The notes under the pieces are model-generated. The model did no database searches. It saw nothing but the letters and a program-made list of their open reading frames with translations, and was not told where the DNA came from. A stretch of 64,000 nucleotides of DNA from Allodiplogaster sudhausi (taxonomy: Eukaryota; Nematoda; Chromadorea; Rhabditida; Diplogasteridae). Position 1 is the first letter of the stretch. Every line of letters starts with the position of its first letter. Location of the stretch: positions 7,725,001 through 7,789,000 of the forward strand of contig CALZFC010000001.1 of assembly GCA_945643635.1 (NCBI GenBank), in the 5' to 3' direction. Shown here piece by piece: positions 38,201 through 46,930 of the stretch. The translations under genes were made by a program, and so were the position numbers.

Positions 38201-41200
38201 TTTGTGTCTGTGGCGCGAACTGCCTCGGAATAACTCTGTTTTCACGACATTTAATATAATTAGCATCATATAATAATAGAATAAAAAGTTTATCGATTGA
38301 TACAATCAATTGATGTCAGGTGGACGGCAAGCTGGAGCGATCGTTGCGCGTGAACGCCTTCTACTACGTCGGCAGCATTCCGGGCGACGCGGTCGCGACG
38401 CGCGGTCGCTGGGAGTTTATCATGCACAACGGAACGGCCAAGGGAGAGGGCGGCTCGACGGCCGGACTCACGATTCGAGGGTACTCTATCATAATCGATA
38501 TTGGAAGCATATTACGCTACCAATCAATGTGGGAAAAGTAATCAATATATGGACGATAGTCGATTGTAGCTTCGGCTCATCTGGCACGGCCGTCTCAAGC
38601 ATCGGACCGGATAGCTCATTCTTTCGCGTACCGTCATCGACGATCATTCAGGTTATTTATTGGCTATTTAACTTCTTTGTTAAATTTTTCTATAATACAC
38701 ATGCATACTAATAATTCCTTCAGGTCGCGTTTAATGATTGAGCTAGTGTAAAAAGGTTTGCCAAAAACGCGCGAATTTGAATTTGAATTTACTTCCCAGG
38801 TTGACTTTGGCGACATTGGCGAGCTGTTAAAAGTGCGCTTCGAGATGGACGGTCGTGGCGATCGTCCCGAGTTTTATCTCGGCTACGTCGAAATGCGCGA
38901 CATGGACACGGAGGAGCGTCTTGCTGTCTGGTATGCGTGTGATCTGGCGGGAAATTCAAATTCTGACGAGCGAAATTCAAATTCTGTCCTCAGGGTCGGC
39001 AAGTGGTTCGATCCGATCGGCAAGAAACGCAAGCGACCGCAGAGCTTTCGCGAGATCAGCATCTTTCGCGCTGGGACCCAGCCACTTCAAAGTAGGATTT
39101 TTTCCTCCCACCTTTCTTTTTTTTTTCAAAAACCGGATATACCTATTTTAGTGCACAACTACGAAGGCAAGGTGTACGGTGGCGACCTGCGGCTGACCGC
39201 CAGCTCAACACTGCAAGCTCAGCTCATTGGCGACTACAGCGACGGCGGCGTCTTTCCGCTCACGCTCAACGAAGAGAAGAAGGTACGGTGGCACCGGAAA
39301 ATGTGATGAAATACAAACATGAGTGTTTAGTGAATAAGATATTTCTTTTATTTGTTATAGCGTGGTTGTCATATTCTTATTCAATTTCCTGATGCTTTGC
39401 ATTGTACTACGTACTCTGCGATACATATATGTATTTCTATGTACGTACACATGTAGATCATAGGAGAACAGAAAAAGTGAACCAATTACAGGAGTACTCG
39501 TTCAAAGTGGAATGCGTCCATCTCGGCCGCATCACAGGCATGCGTGTCTATGGCGACTGGACCGAGGTCGGCGAGGACGTCCTGGACGGGCTGGCCATCC
39601 TGCAGGACATCTACGAGCGACGCGGAATGCCCGATGTCGCCGTCGGCAATGGCGTATGCGCTGTGTTATGACGACTTAGTGATTTCTTTTGTTTTCGCGC
39701 AAAAACTACTGTATGCATACGAATTGGAAGTTAGTAAGTATCTAATAGGCTTCAATATGTATGTATGTAAATACATATGTACATGTGTAAATACGTATAT
39801 AAACATTGAGGAAAAATGAGAATTGAGATTAAAAAACCATTGATTTAAATTTAGCATTTTCCCGCTTAGTTACTCGCGACGACGGCAGTGGTGCGCGAAT
39901 CGACGCACTATCCGTACCGGTATCGGCTGGCAGAGGCGCGAGTCCACGAGTTTAACGGCGAGTGGGGCAGATGCAAGATGCTCGTCTTCACTGGTCAGGC
40001 AGCGTACTGTTTGGGGGGGGGGAGAAAGGATGCATAGAGAGAGACAGGGAGAGGGAGAAAGGGAGAGAGAGAGAGAGAAAGAGAGAGAGAGACGGAGAGC
40101 TAGAGATATAAAAGTGAATCGTAGAAATGAATGAAATTCAGAGATGGAAGGAATGTCGACTCGCTTCAAGAAAGACCGCGCGACGGCGCACTCTGATGAC
40201 TGGCGACTCAGCGTATCGCTCAAGGTTCCTCTGATTCCCTGTTCCCTCTCTTTCTCATCTCTCTTTCTTCCTAATCTCTCTCTAACTCTACTTCGCTACC
40301 AGGAACGCAGCCCTGTCGTGCCCAAGGCCACTCTGGTGGTCGGCCAGTCCGACTACGACATGAAGTACCTGCCAGAGAGCGTCGACGAAGAACACCCGTT
40401 GCTCATGTACAAGGTTCAAGGATTCTTTGATTCATTCTTATCAATAAAATTTATATTCCGGCCAAATACTTAAGCATTATCAAAGGGATGATTATTTGTG
40501 ATATATTTGAATTCTTTATCTTTTAATTTCTTGAAAAAAGAGCGCACATTCAAAACTGAGTTTTAACCTCCTTTCAATGTTGAAGCTGGAACGACAGCCC
40601 CGCATTGGCCGAATCGAGAAGCTTCGACTGAGCATCGAAAACGAGGCCGGAGTTGCTGGCTTGCACGTTGTCAAGGTCGCTGTATTGATTGATCGGCTTT
40701 ACTCGTTTTCAACAACATCAAAAAATTGGCCAAGCCAATTGTTTAACTTGTGGATTATACACGTCTTGTCTTGCCATAGTGAACAAATTTGCTAACTATA
40801 AAGCCTTTGTCCAGATGCGTCTGACAAACTCGCTGACGAGCGAAGAAATCCGCTATCCCGCGGCGAACACGACCTTTGACGACGCCGCCGTTGTCGAGTT
40901 CCCCGCCGTCTATCCGGACCTCGCGCCAAAGCAAAGTTAGTGATCCGACATCATAAGAATCAACCTAATGGGGCCAAAAATCAATGTTGAAAACGCGCCG
41001 TCTTGCCTGGGTCAAGAGAGCATGTGATTTAGAGTGAATGTACTTCAATAGTAGGGAAAATTGAAATAAATTACCGTTGAGCTTAGTGCTCATATGAGCA
41101 TCATTAACTCTAGAATCACATACTTTCTAACAATCCGACAATTTATAGCATTAAAGAAGAAGAAAAACAGGCACATGCCAAGTGTGGTGACCTTTTAAAC

Positions 41201-41921
41201 ATTTTCTGAGCTTTTCTTCACGTTCCAAGTATCGATACGAAATCTGACCGACCGTATTTATGTTGACATCCAGACGTGCTGTATACGGTAGCGATGGAGA
41301 CGACGGCGTCTGCTGGCGTCTTCAAGCCACTCTTGTGCATCGAGGGCGCCGCTTCGAACAGCGGCTGGCGCGCCCCGCCAGCCTCGCTGCGCTCCGAGTT
41401 CTCGCCCGGATCGGTAAGGATTACGGTAGCTGTTTTCTACAATTGTTTGTTCCTGGCGTCAAAAAATAAACAACAGCAAGAACAACAAAATTGTCTCCTA
41501 AAGCATGACAATCTCGACATCGAAGCAGTCGACATTGGCTCGCCGGTACTCGTGAGAATGCGACTTGAAACCGAAGAATTGGTAATTCCTTTTCATTTTT
41601 ATAACATTTGAGAGTTCAATGGTAGATACACAAATTTTTTTTAGATCTTTTACTTTAAAAAAAGTATAAGAACATTCCACAGGAGGCTTCATGGGTCGGC
41701 GAAATTCGCATCACCAGCAGCACGACGCCCCAGGCGTACATCGCTGCCAAAGTGTCAGTTAACATTCATTGTGTTCTTTTATCGAAAGGATTTTTAATAA
41801 AAAAATTATTGAATCCAATGAGACATTAATTCATCGAAAAGGTTGTTTTAATTAAATAATAAAATAATTTAAAATAAAAATCAATAAAACTGTTTTGCTT
41901 CAGAAGCGTGCATGCGAATGA
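10684..41921 (+). CDS. Very long DCX-DCX-(Ser/acidic)-IQ-PLAT protein gene, about 39 exons
   Basis: A single phase-consistent chain of 39 exons gives about 1,674 codons from ATG 10684 to TGA 41919-41921; coordinates are in the sub-entries. Order: short Ser/Thr N-terminus, two doublecortin domains (about residues 50-165 and 235-305), a basic/Ala-rich linker with KKRRKK, a Ser-Arg-acidic region (about 480-885), an IQ motif (about 920-936) and a long run of PLAT-like beta-sandwich repeats from about 1,020 to the end. DCX domains bind microtubules, IQ motifs bind calmodulin or light chains, and PLAT domains bind lipids or membrane proteins. The predicted role is a microtubule-linked scaffold, perhaps in cilia or neurons, as for RP1-type DCX proteins; this is inference. 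Exon 1, exon 5 and the last 18 codons are the least certain parts. Chance in-phase joining of two adjacent genes remains possible. Confidence 0.7.
11195..11870 (-). CDS. Possible minus-strand gene fragment inside intron 1
   Basis: Two open segments join in phase 0. The first is about 11655-11870, ending GAQ at a CAA|GTAAGA donor and containing [17 protein letters not shown]. The second is 11195-11355, starting [10 protein letters not shown] and containing [14 protein letters not shown] and [11 protein letters not shown]. Spacing of aromatic and Cys residues is faintly like small zinc-binding modules of transposon-derived proteins, but no family is recognised. Neither a start codon nor a terminal exon is found. 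It may be a decayed or partial gene nested in the long gene. Confidence 0.3.
13713..14869. mobile_element. hAT-like non-autonomous element with GGCCCG-rich ends
   Basis: The left end reads CAGAGCCGGTAAATGGCCC and the right end is its inverted counterpart, finishing CCGGCTCTG. The eight bases CGCTCGCA flank the element exactly on both sides (13705-13712 and 14870-14877). CAG-type ends with an 8-bp target duplication are the hAT superfamily signature. Both ends carry about 140 bp of GGCCC/GGGCC repeats. No transposase frame is present in the AT-rich interior, so it must be moved in trans. Confidence 0.88.
16332..22742 (+). CDS. Doublecortin-domain exons (exons 2-8) of the DCX-IQ-PLAT gene
   Basis: Exons 16332-16469, 19555-19715, 20554-20680, (21890-22078), 22222-22329, 22502-22582 and 22637-22742. 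DCX1: [20 protein letters not shown], then [31 protein letters not shown] and the [13 protein letters not shown] strand, all classic doublecortin features. DCX2: [44 protein letters not shown] and SELLHL. The exon at 21890 has a weak acceptor (CACATCAG); its in-frame 3' half ([11 protein letters not shown] to PSKQ) is convincing, its 5' limit is not. Several introns contain CT tracts just before the acceptor. Confidence 0.9.
17135..17204. repeat. (TA)n microsatellite
   Basis: Nearly pure TA repeat with two TGTA interruptions, inside intron 2 of the long gene. Confidence 0.9.
21150..21256. other. Compact GC-rich segment with complementary ends
   Basis: Inside intron 4, an AT-rich setting gives way to about 105 bases of GC-rich sequence. 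It starts GTGGTTCCTCTG and ends CAGAGGACCACC, which can pair, and it has further internal complementarity (TGCACCCTCCTCAGTGCA). I could not match it to tRNA, 5S, SL RNA or spliceosomal RNA from memory. It may be a structured non-coding RNA or a repeat fragment. Confidence 0.3.
22745..22960. repeat. (GA)n-rich tract right after a donor site
   Basis: GA-rich low-complexity sequence fills the intron following the last DCX-region exon. The open frames it creates on the opposite strand are Ser/Leu artefacts. Confidence 0.85.
23956..24153 (+). CDS. Linker exon 9 of the DCX-IQ-PLAT gene
   Basis: Starts after TTTTCAG in phase 1 and ends ACA-G|GTAGCG in phase 1. It encodes a basic, Ala/Arg/Lys-rich stretch after the second DCX domain, including [19 protein letters not shown]. 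Basic tails after DCX domains commonly add microtubule affinity; this role is inferred. Confidence 0.8.
24504..25707 (-). CDS. Nematode cuticle collagen, nested in an intron
   Basis: Two exons: 25576-25707 and 24504-25469 (365 residues). Exon 1 gives [20 protein letters not shown], a hydrophobic anchor, and a heptad-like block through [10 protein letters not shown]. Exon 2 opens [11 protein letters not shown], completing the nematode cuticle collagen N-terminal domain. A furin-type site RGKR precedes the Cys cluster [10 protein letters not shown]. About 150 residues of Gly-X-Y follow, broken by [11 protein letters not shown], then the AAYCPCPG Cys knot. Cuticle collagens are secreted by hypodermis and cross-linked into trimers outside the cell. 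The C-terminus is an unusual Gly/Asn/Tyr-rich tail with four GGGNYG-type repeats. The gene sits antisense in intron 9 of the long plus-strand gene. Confidence 0.95.
25708..26010 (-). promoter_or_regulatory. Collagen upstream region: trans-splice acceptor and TATA-like box
   Basis: On the minus strand a long CT run ends TCTCTGCAG five bases (AGTAA) before the collagen ATG, a strong candidate spliced-leader acceptor in which the microsatellite supplies the polypyrimidine tract. A TATAAA motif lies at 26005-26010 in the same orientation, about 300 bases upstream of the ATG. Promoter function is inferred from position only. Confidence 0.45.
26841..26925. repeat. Perfect 42-bp palindrome with one-base centre
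   Basis: The 42 bases from 26841 (ATATGTATGTATG... ending GGCTGCCCT) are exactly complementary to 26884-26925, with a single A between. It lies in intron 9 of the long gene, on the far side of the collagen promoter. Confidence 0.95.
27385..28370 (+). CDS. Basic then acidic linker exons 10-12 of the DCX-IQ-PLAT gene
   Basis: Exons 27385-27603, 27854-27923 and 28077-28370 join in phases 1, 1 and 2. Exon 10 is basic and Ala/Val-rich with [14 protein letters not shown] followed by TKKRRKKQ, a potential nuclear or microtubule-binding basic patch. Exon 11 is [15 protein letters not shown]. Exon 12 is acidic with two related blocks: [20 protein letters not shown] and [19 protein letters not shown]. 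The CG|C join to the exon at 33016 restores frame. Exon ends in this stretch are the least sure of the long gene apart from exons 1 and 5. Confidence 0.6.
28375..28486. repeat. (GA)n microsatellite at start of intron 12
   Basis: Nearly pure GA with GAGT interruptions directly after the exon 12 donor. Confidence 0.85.
29760..30250 (-). CDS. Possible Ala/Pro/Ser-rich protein fragment within transposon-like element
   Basis: Two GC-rich open segments join in phase 0 on the minus strand. About 30162-30250 encodes [17 protein letters not shown] then [11 protein letters not shown] and a GT. The segment starting at 29903, after a CTATCTCTTAAG acceptor, encodes [19 protein letters not shown] and a Pro/Ser-rich run. 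The codon use matches genuine exons of this window. The 5' end is not resolved and the frame runs on into AT-rich sequence with a stop near 29680. It lies between the terminal repeats of the 2.1 kb element, so it could be captured host sequence. Confidence 0.35.
30445..30486. repeat. 42-base near-perfect palindrome
   Basis: GTAAAACGGTTATGCCAATGC is followed directly by its reverse complement with one mismatch. It lies inside the 2.1 kb inverted-repeat element. Confidence 0.85.
31663..31992. repeat. GATA/GAGA minisatellite at centre of fold-back element
   Basis: Variable repeats of AGAGATAGAGAGAAAG fill the loop between the two arms of the 2.03 kb element. Confidence 0.85.
32162..32229 (+). 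other. tRNA-like segment (A- and B-box), copy 1
   Basis: GTGTGGCGCAGTAGGTTGCC resembles a tRNA D-arm/A-box, and GGGTTCAAACCC about 35 bases later is a B-box. The intervening arm does not fold as a proper anticodon stem, so this is a tRNA-derived relic, not a tRNA gene. The mirrored copy lies at about 31432-31500 in the other arm. Confidence 0.5.
32454..32520 (+). other. tRNA-like segment (A- and B-box), copy 2
   Basis: GTGTGGCGTAATGGCTTACC followed by AGGTTCGAACCCTAATC gives A-box-like and B-box sequences at tRNA-like spacing. A mirrored copy lies at about 31147-31213. It is degenerate in stem pairing and embedded in the fold-back arm. Confidence 0.5.
33016..34087 (+). CDS. Ser/Arg/acidic linker exons 13-15 of the DCX-IQ-PLAT gene
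   Basis: Exons 33016-33180, 33681-33794 and 33958-34087, all entered in phase 2; the last ends in phase 0. Exon 13 is acidic ([17 protein letters not shown]). Exons 14 and 15 are low-complexity Ser/Ala/Arg/Pro, with [17 protein letters not shown] and [18 protein letters not shown]. The composition predicts disorder and phosphorylation, a usual linker between structured domains. Confidence 0.8.
33272..33387. mobile_element. 116-bp hAT-like GGCCCG-rich MITE
   Basis: Ends read CTGGGATGGCCAAA and, inverted, CAGGGATGGCCAAA. Flanking octamers CGCCTGCT (33264-33271) and CGCGTGCT (33388-33395) match at 7 of 8, fitting an 8-bp hAT target duplication with one change. The interior is GGCCC/GGGCC-rich like the larger element at 13.7 kb. 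It sits in intron 13 of the long gene. Confidence 0.8.
34225..35497. mobile_element. 1.27 kb fold-back element
   Basis: Outer ends are ATATGACGCGATTTGCGAGAG and its inverse. Inverted arms of about 520 bp (34225 to about 34745, and about 34985-35497) differ by scattered substitutions and small indels. A unique centre of about 240 bp holds a minus-strand tRNA-like segment. No coding sequence is seen. It occupies intron 15 of the long gene. Confidence 0.85.
34892..34975 (-). other. tRNA-like segment in fold-back centre
   Basis: On the minus strand TTAGTGTAGTGCGAACG is followed about 30 bases later by GGGGTTCGATTCCACGG, a perfect B-box with a pairable T-arm. The A-box is imperfect and the acceptor stem is not evident. 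Probably a tRNA-derived remnant. Confidence 0.5.
35692..36625 (+). CDS. Acidic repeat exons 16-19 of the DCX-IQ-PLAT gene, with a GC-AG intron
   Basis: Exons 35692-35858, 36097-36199, 36340-36435 and 36542-36625. Each carries one copy of a degenerate repeat: [54 protein letters not shown] and [14 protein letters not shown]. Exon 17 must end GAAGAG|GCAAGT, a GC donor with strong consensus, because the GT 23 bases earlier would put exon 18 out of frame and into a stop. The one-repeat-per-exon structure suggests exon duplication. Confidence 0.85.
36800..37510 (+). CDS. IQ-motif exons 20-21 of the DCX-IQ-PLAT gene
   Basis: Exon 20 (36800-37145) contains [20 protein letters not shown], a canonical IQ motif (IQxxxRGxxxR) expected to bind calmodulin or a myosin-type light chain. 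It is followed by an acidic Ser-rich segment. Exon 21 (37451-37510) encodes [16 protein letters not shown]. The join to the first PLAT exon (A|GT) uses an intron of about 85 bases. Confidence 0.9.
37596..41921 (+). CDS. PLAT-repeat exons 22-39 of the DCX-IQ-PLAT gene
   Basis: Exons: 37596-37723, 37894-38002, 38102-38199, 38320-38480, 38570-38651, 38800-38930, 38994-39091, 39152-39282, 39492-39653, 39870-39993, 40142-40224, 40303-40413, 40586-40675, 40815-40935, 41274-41413, 41477-41581, 41683-41751, 41904-41921. The first repeat is a clear PLAT/LH2 domain: [20 protein letters not shown], then [11 protein letters not shown], then the strand ending [10 protein letters not shown]. Similar openings recur ([10 protein letters not shown]..., [15 protein letters not shown]...), and the second half-domain recurs as [13 protein letters not shown] and [16 protein letters not shown]. 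About five degenerate PLAT units are visible. PLAT domains mediate membrane or protein contacts, as in the all-PLAT protein LOXHD1. The terminal 18-base exon (KRACE, stop) is uncertain. Confidence 0.88.
40026..40106. repeat. (GA)n tract in a PLAT intron
   Basis: GA-rich low-complexity sequence between exons 31 and 32 of the long gene. Confidence 0.85.
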
Positions 41922-42816
41922 GGCGCGTCAATTCGATCTCGCTGAGGAGTCGACGCTCTGAATTGATTCTTTTTTTTACTTTTTATTTATTTATTATATA
42001 TTTATTCACCACGATTTACTTGTAAACTTCCTACATTTTTTTTCTTAATATATTTTCTTACTTATATTCTTAGAATGCTGCATATCAGCTTCGGACGATG
42101 CAAGCCCTTTTACTTCTAGTTTCTTTGCTCGCTCAGGCTTACCATTAGCTCAGTTTACTCGTCGACTTGCTTTCAGGTATATAGAAACATTTATAGGCTG
42201 AAGAGCAACAGCCATTAACCCATACTTTGGAATCCGATAGTTGCTAGTCATAGTTACGTAGTTACTTAGAAGTTAGAAAAGAATATCTTCAGTCGGGGCA
42301 ACAACTGCATCAATACGTTTACTGCACAATATACGATTGCTCACAATCTCCTCTTCTATTTTACTACTGTTTAATATTCGGATTTGGATTGTAAATATGA
42401 TTACTGACAATGAACACGAATATATTTTGCATTGTGCGCTTCTGCTGCACAATTTCTTCATCGTACGCCGTCATAGGCGCTGATACTTTTTATGTATCAA
42501 AGGCATTCCTTTTTCTTCATAGTTAGATACAGACAGATATCATTTCTGTCTTCATCTTGATTACAAGAGTATAAATAGTCAAATGGTTGCTAACAGATTG
42601 GTTTTTTTTTTGTGCAATTTGTAATAAAAGGAGCAGCTGAACGTAGTCTTTTTTGTAACTATGTTTGTATGCGGGTGAACGAACATGCAGGACTTGTAAG
42701 TGCGATTGATCGCACATTAACTACATCCTCGTCTGTGAACGAAATATTCCTTCATCTTTATCTTCACCATTACAAGATGTAGCAAGCAAGTAATTAATTA
42801 CGATATTCATCTGTAT

Positions 42817-44503
42817 TTATTCTCCAATCCTTGTCGTCTTTTTGCAGGTGAAAAGAGAGCAGAGTGTTGTGCGAAGACGCCGGAAGGGCAACTTCAGGGC
42901 TTTTTGGTAGTTTGGAGAGAAAGCGATGACACACACTGAGTTCAGCACGCCATGCATGGTGAGCAACGGAAAAAGGTATGCTGAGGCACCTCAACGAGTA
43001 GAGTCTAGGCATCATAGACATCAAATTATATACTGCTTATAAATATCGTCTTTTTCATATCTTTATTTCATCACAATACTGACTCGCAAGTCTACACGAA
43101 CCTTTAGTAATTTTTGGTGCGAGTGCATCGAGTAAGCCTCCAGCAATTGGTAGAATGACGACCAGGTATGGAACTAAAACCTTAAAAGAAAAAAACATTA
43201 AGAGCATTTTTGTAAACCTGAGCTGAAAGAAGAACCATGGCTCTTCGTTGCATCGCTTTTGAACGCACACTCAAGATACGACTTGGACTTCGCAGAACGT
43301 GGAAGCAGTGCAAAACAAGCATTGCCAGGATGCTGGACAAGGAAACGGAGACAACGCAACCTAGAATCGACGGGTTCGGCAAATGCAGCATGTTTTCGAA
43401 TCTAGCTAACATAAAGAAAAGTAGAAAAGAGTCCACGAAGTGTTCGCAAAGAGGATAAAAATTGGCCTTGTGAGAAGCCATTCTATGCTCGCTGGAATCT
43501 CCTGAATATCATTTCTTGTTGTTTAATGGGAAGTCTAGCAGTATTTCCCAGTTTATGGCTACATTCAAAAGATGTTTTTAAGGCTGCCTGTTCAGACATA
43601 AAATAAATTTGATGCAGGAGAAAGAAATCCTTGCGATAATAAATAACCAGTGAAGAATAACAAGGAAAAATAGCCTGATACAAGGTTTTATGGGTAACAA
43701 TGTAGAATCAGACCTGATCTCGTGAGCTGCGAACCATGGAAGAGAAAGTGAACCACACAAGGGAAACAAGAATAATACAGCCAAGATGAGCAGCCACCCT
43801 GGCAGGCCTCCGTCGAAGACGCCAGGTAGAAGATGGAGGCATCGAGAGTTGGTGGCGGTGGAAAATGCAAGCAAAGTAGCAAAAGATCACGGAGCAGATC
43901 GGTAGTAATATCACATCCTAAATAGCACCATACACCACCTGTCGATCACCTCATTCAGAGCCAGCCAATAGGAAAACAAGACAAAGTCAGAAGATTTTAC
44001 ATGATTGGTCGAGAATGTACTTACAATTAGTTTTTATACTAACAACAGTGGCTTCGAATGACAATGAAATCATCCGGTACGGGCAGGCGTAGCAGGCCAT
44101 TTCATGTAAGGCACTCATCGGAGCTAGGAAATCAATGATGACCTCACCAATGATACTCGCGACCTGACGAAAAAGACGAGTATTGAACATAGCGTAAGAA
44201 AACGGTCTCACATTTATGCAGTATCCATGTATGTACATACATACATAATCCTATTCCACGGTCAGAAAATATGCCGTATGACTAATGGTAAGACGATCTC
44301 AATATATCAACCTGTAGAAGAATTTGAAGACGATTGTATATTTTGGAGCGAAAAAAAATCATGAGAATGAGCACAAATATGTTGAAAGGAGTGAAGATGG
44401 GACCACAGAAGTGATAAATGTCAATAATAAGCGTTTCACTTGTTAGTGAAAGAGGCTGTTCCGGGGAATGAACGGCTCCTTTAGCCAGGCAAGACGACGA
44501 CAT
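42817..44503 (-). CDS. Serpentine chemoreceptor, Srh-like (7TM GPCR)
   Basis: Seven exons: 44312-44503, 44044-44163, 43714-43917, 43437-43501, 43218-43401, 43102-43180 and 42817-42980. They give 335 residues, the usual length for this nematode receptor superfamily. Membrane segments are visible: FCGPIFTPFNIFVLILMIFF (TM1), VILLPICSVIFCYFACIF ending in HRHQ where Srh proteins have ENR (TM3), LGCIILVSLVWFTF (TM4), ILGCVVSVSLSSILAMLVL (TM5), VLVPYLVVILPIAGG (TM6), and LTMHGVLNSVCVIAF followed by the SPNYQKAL tail (TM7). The loop EIPASIEWLLTRPIFIL resembles the Srh extracellular loop. These receptors sit in sensory cilia and signal through G proteins. The intron at 43402-43436 is only 35 bases, so a frameshifted pseudogene is the alternative. 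Confidence 0.85.
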
Positions 44504-45077
44504 TCTCGCCTCAAGTAGGTCTGAAAATTTCCTTCGTGTTTGAAGTCAAGTGCGATCTCTGGTTAAAATTTGAATGCCAGGCATGCGAGACTATGGAGAG
44601 AGCAAAGCACGTCTACCATGGGAAATGAATTTATTTGTTTTATGCGGCAGATGTTTTAAACGTCTCAGACAATTCACACTGGATACGACAAAATGTGAAA
44701 TTTACCTTTTGTTATTTTTGACTCGGGAAGCACATGACAAAAAATTTGTTATTGTTACCTTTTTCGATGTATGTAGAAATTGAATTGTCATAGTCTGGGC
44801 AAATAAAAATACTAGGCGCTTTCCAGGGAAAATAATTCCGCTCACGTTCTCTTTATCTTTCCATGAGAAGGCATTTCATTGCCTAAACAAGATAAAACTG
44901 TCTAAAAATAAAAGTTTCTTCAAATGTGGCTGGGAGTAGACCTTCCATTCTCGCTGGTCGCACAAACCCGCTAGGTGAAGATAGCGAGTGTGAATCGTGT
45001 CAGGAAAGTTCAAATACATTGACAACGGTTAATGTTTATTATAAGACCGCTCTGGCGAATGTGATTGCATATACTAC
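44504..45077. other. Spacer upstream of the Srh-like gene
   Basis: AT-rich and without visible coding exons or RNA genes. It contains the probable promoter of the minus-strand chemoreceptor. Confidence 0.4.
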
Positions 45078-45502
45078 ATACATACCGTATTATCTCTATT
45101 AGTACCCCCGGGGGTTCTAATTTTCAATACCCTTGCGGGGCACTATTAGAGGGAGGGGTACTATTTTTCAAAGTTTAATAACAACATTTTATTTCAAAAA
45201 AAAAAGAAGGATCGTAGCCCGAATTCAATGGAATCATCACTGGAATATTCGTTTTACAACAGATTTATCATGAATTTGGCATCCATTCATTGGTAAGAGC
45301 ACCCCATACCTTCAGGATCTATACGAGGTACATTTAGAGCTGAAGTACTAGACTATTAGGGGGGGGGTACTATTGGAGGGGGGGGGGGGTTCTACTAGAG
45401 GGAGGGGTTCTATTTTTCAATGGCATTTTCAGAGGGGGGGTACTATTAGAGGGGGTTCTAATAAAGGGGGGGGTACTAATAGAGAAAATACGGTATGTAC
45501 GT
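45078..45502. mobile_element. G-run-rich MITE with ACCGTATT-type ends
   Basis: Inverted ends read TACATACCGTATTWTCTC then TATTAGTACCCCC. The interior repeats G-runs of 5-14 with TACTATTAGAGG spacers (45358-45475), dense enough for G-quadruplexes on the plus strand. There is no coding potential. It lies between the chemoreceptor and the first CaaX gene. Confidence 0.75.
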
Positions 45503-45960
45503 AAGAAGAAGTCCCCCTGCTCCCCTTTCTTTCTTCTTCACACACTATTTCCATGCGTCCTCGCGTGCTCGCTCAATATTGACAATGAGTACATTCTTAG
45601 CACCTAGAGGAGGTCGAGAGATATGTAATAAAAAAGAGAGAAAAAGAAGGGAGAAAGCTTCTTCTGATATGCACGCACTCCAACCGGCGTATTCCATTCT
45701 GTAAGTGTTTCGTTTTGAACTTTAATGGTTCATAACTGGAGATGTTCTAAAAGAGCATGCATAATACGTGAAAAAAAAACTGTAGTACGCCTCTTGTTTT
45801 TGCGAGATCAAGTCATTTCTAAAGCGAACCACTCCGGAGGTAGGCTGGTTCTTCCTTTTCCTGCATGGTCAACTGTTAGTCTTGCATCTTCTTCTAATTT
45901 ATATTTTATCTTTTAATTCCTTTTTGATCATAAAAACAGAGTAAACGACCATATTTTCAG

Positions 45961-46202
45961 CTGATTTGGAAGACAAGCCCACCGTCTTCAAAGGCACGAA
46001 TAAGAAGGGGTTAATTTATTAATAGCATGTATTTTTTCTTATAATTACATATTATTAAAATCTTTTCATTATAATTTATTGCGTTTTAACCAGCGATAAA
46101 TTTTTTGCTTAGGGAGAAGAAAAAGATGAAGGAGAGCAAAGGGAAGCAGAACAAGAAGGAAAGCGCGAAGAACGAGCGCAAGCCGGTGAAAGCGGTCAGG
46201 GC

Positions 46203-46268
<66 letters not shown>

Positions 46269-46800
46269 CTCAAAGGCTGTCCTGGAACCTGAAAGTCTAC
46301 CTTAATCCTAACACAGACAGTAAAGAATTTCAGATTGTAAGCTGCATGGATGGCCTTTTTAATTCAGTTAAAATTTATCTATTAACAAACGTTTTTAAGC
46401 AAACTATTAATTTTCCATTTATAAATGCTCATTATCAGTGTGAAAATGCATGAAAAAAATCTAAATTTTGCCGCGCGAGGATGTAAATAAAATGCAAATA
46501 TATGCAAAAAAACCTAGATATTATAAAGTTCAGAAAAAAATTATTTAAATAAAAAATAAAATAAAATTTGCACTGATAAAAAAAATCAAATTTGAGCGCG
46601 ACAATGCCGAAGAAGCGTCGAAGATCGTGTCGAGCGACTACATCCACGCGTCCATTAACAGGCTGCCACGACAAGGACGGCCAGAGTCGGAGGCCATCGA
46701 AGACAAGCCGACCCAGAAAGAGGGGGAGGTGATAGAGAGAGATAGAGAGAGAGAGAAGAGAGAAGAGAGAGAAGAGAGAGAGAGAGAGGAGAGAGGAGAA

Positions 46801-46861
<61 letters not shown>

Positions 46862-46891
46862 GAGAAAGGGGGGGGGCTAAAAAGAGTGAGA

Positions 46892-46930
<39 letters not shown>

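Noticed and set aside
41904..41958. Alternative last frame of the long gene ([18 protein letters not shown])
   Set aside because: Coding-like, but no donor in the preceding exon supplies the phase needed to enter it. The frame that fits ends after KRACE.
43182..43481. A separate small gene starting ATG at 43481 (MASHKANFYPL)
   Set aside because: Its C-terminal half is the TM5 exon of the Srh-like receptor. Splicing the loop exon in front gives a full-length family protein, so the ATG is most likely internal and out of frame.
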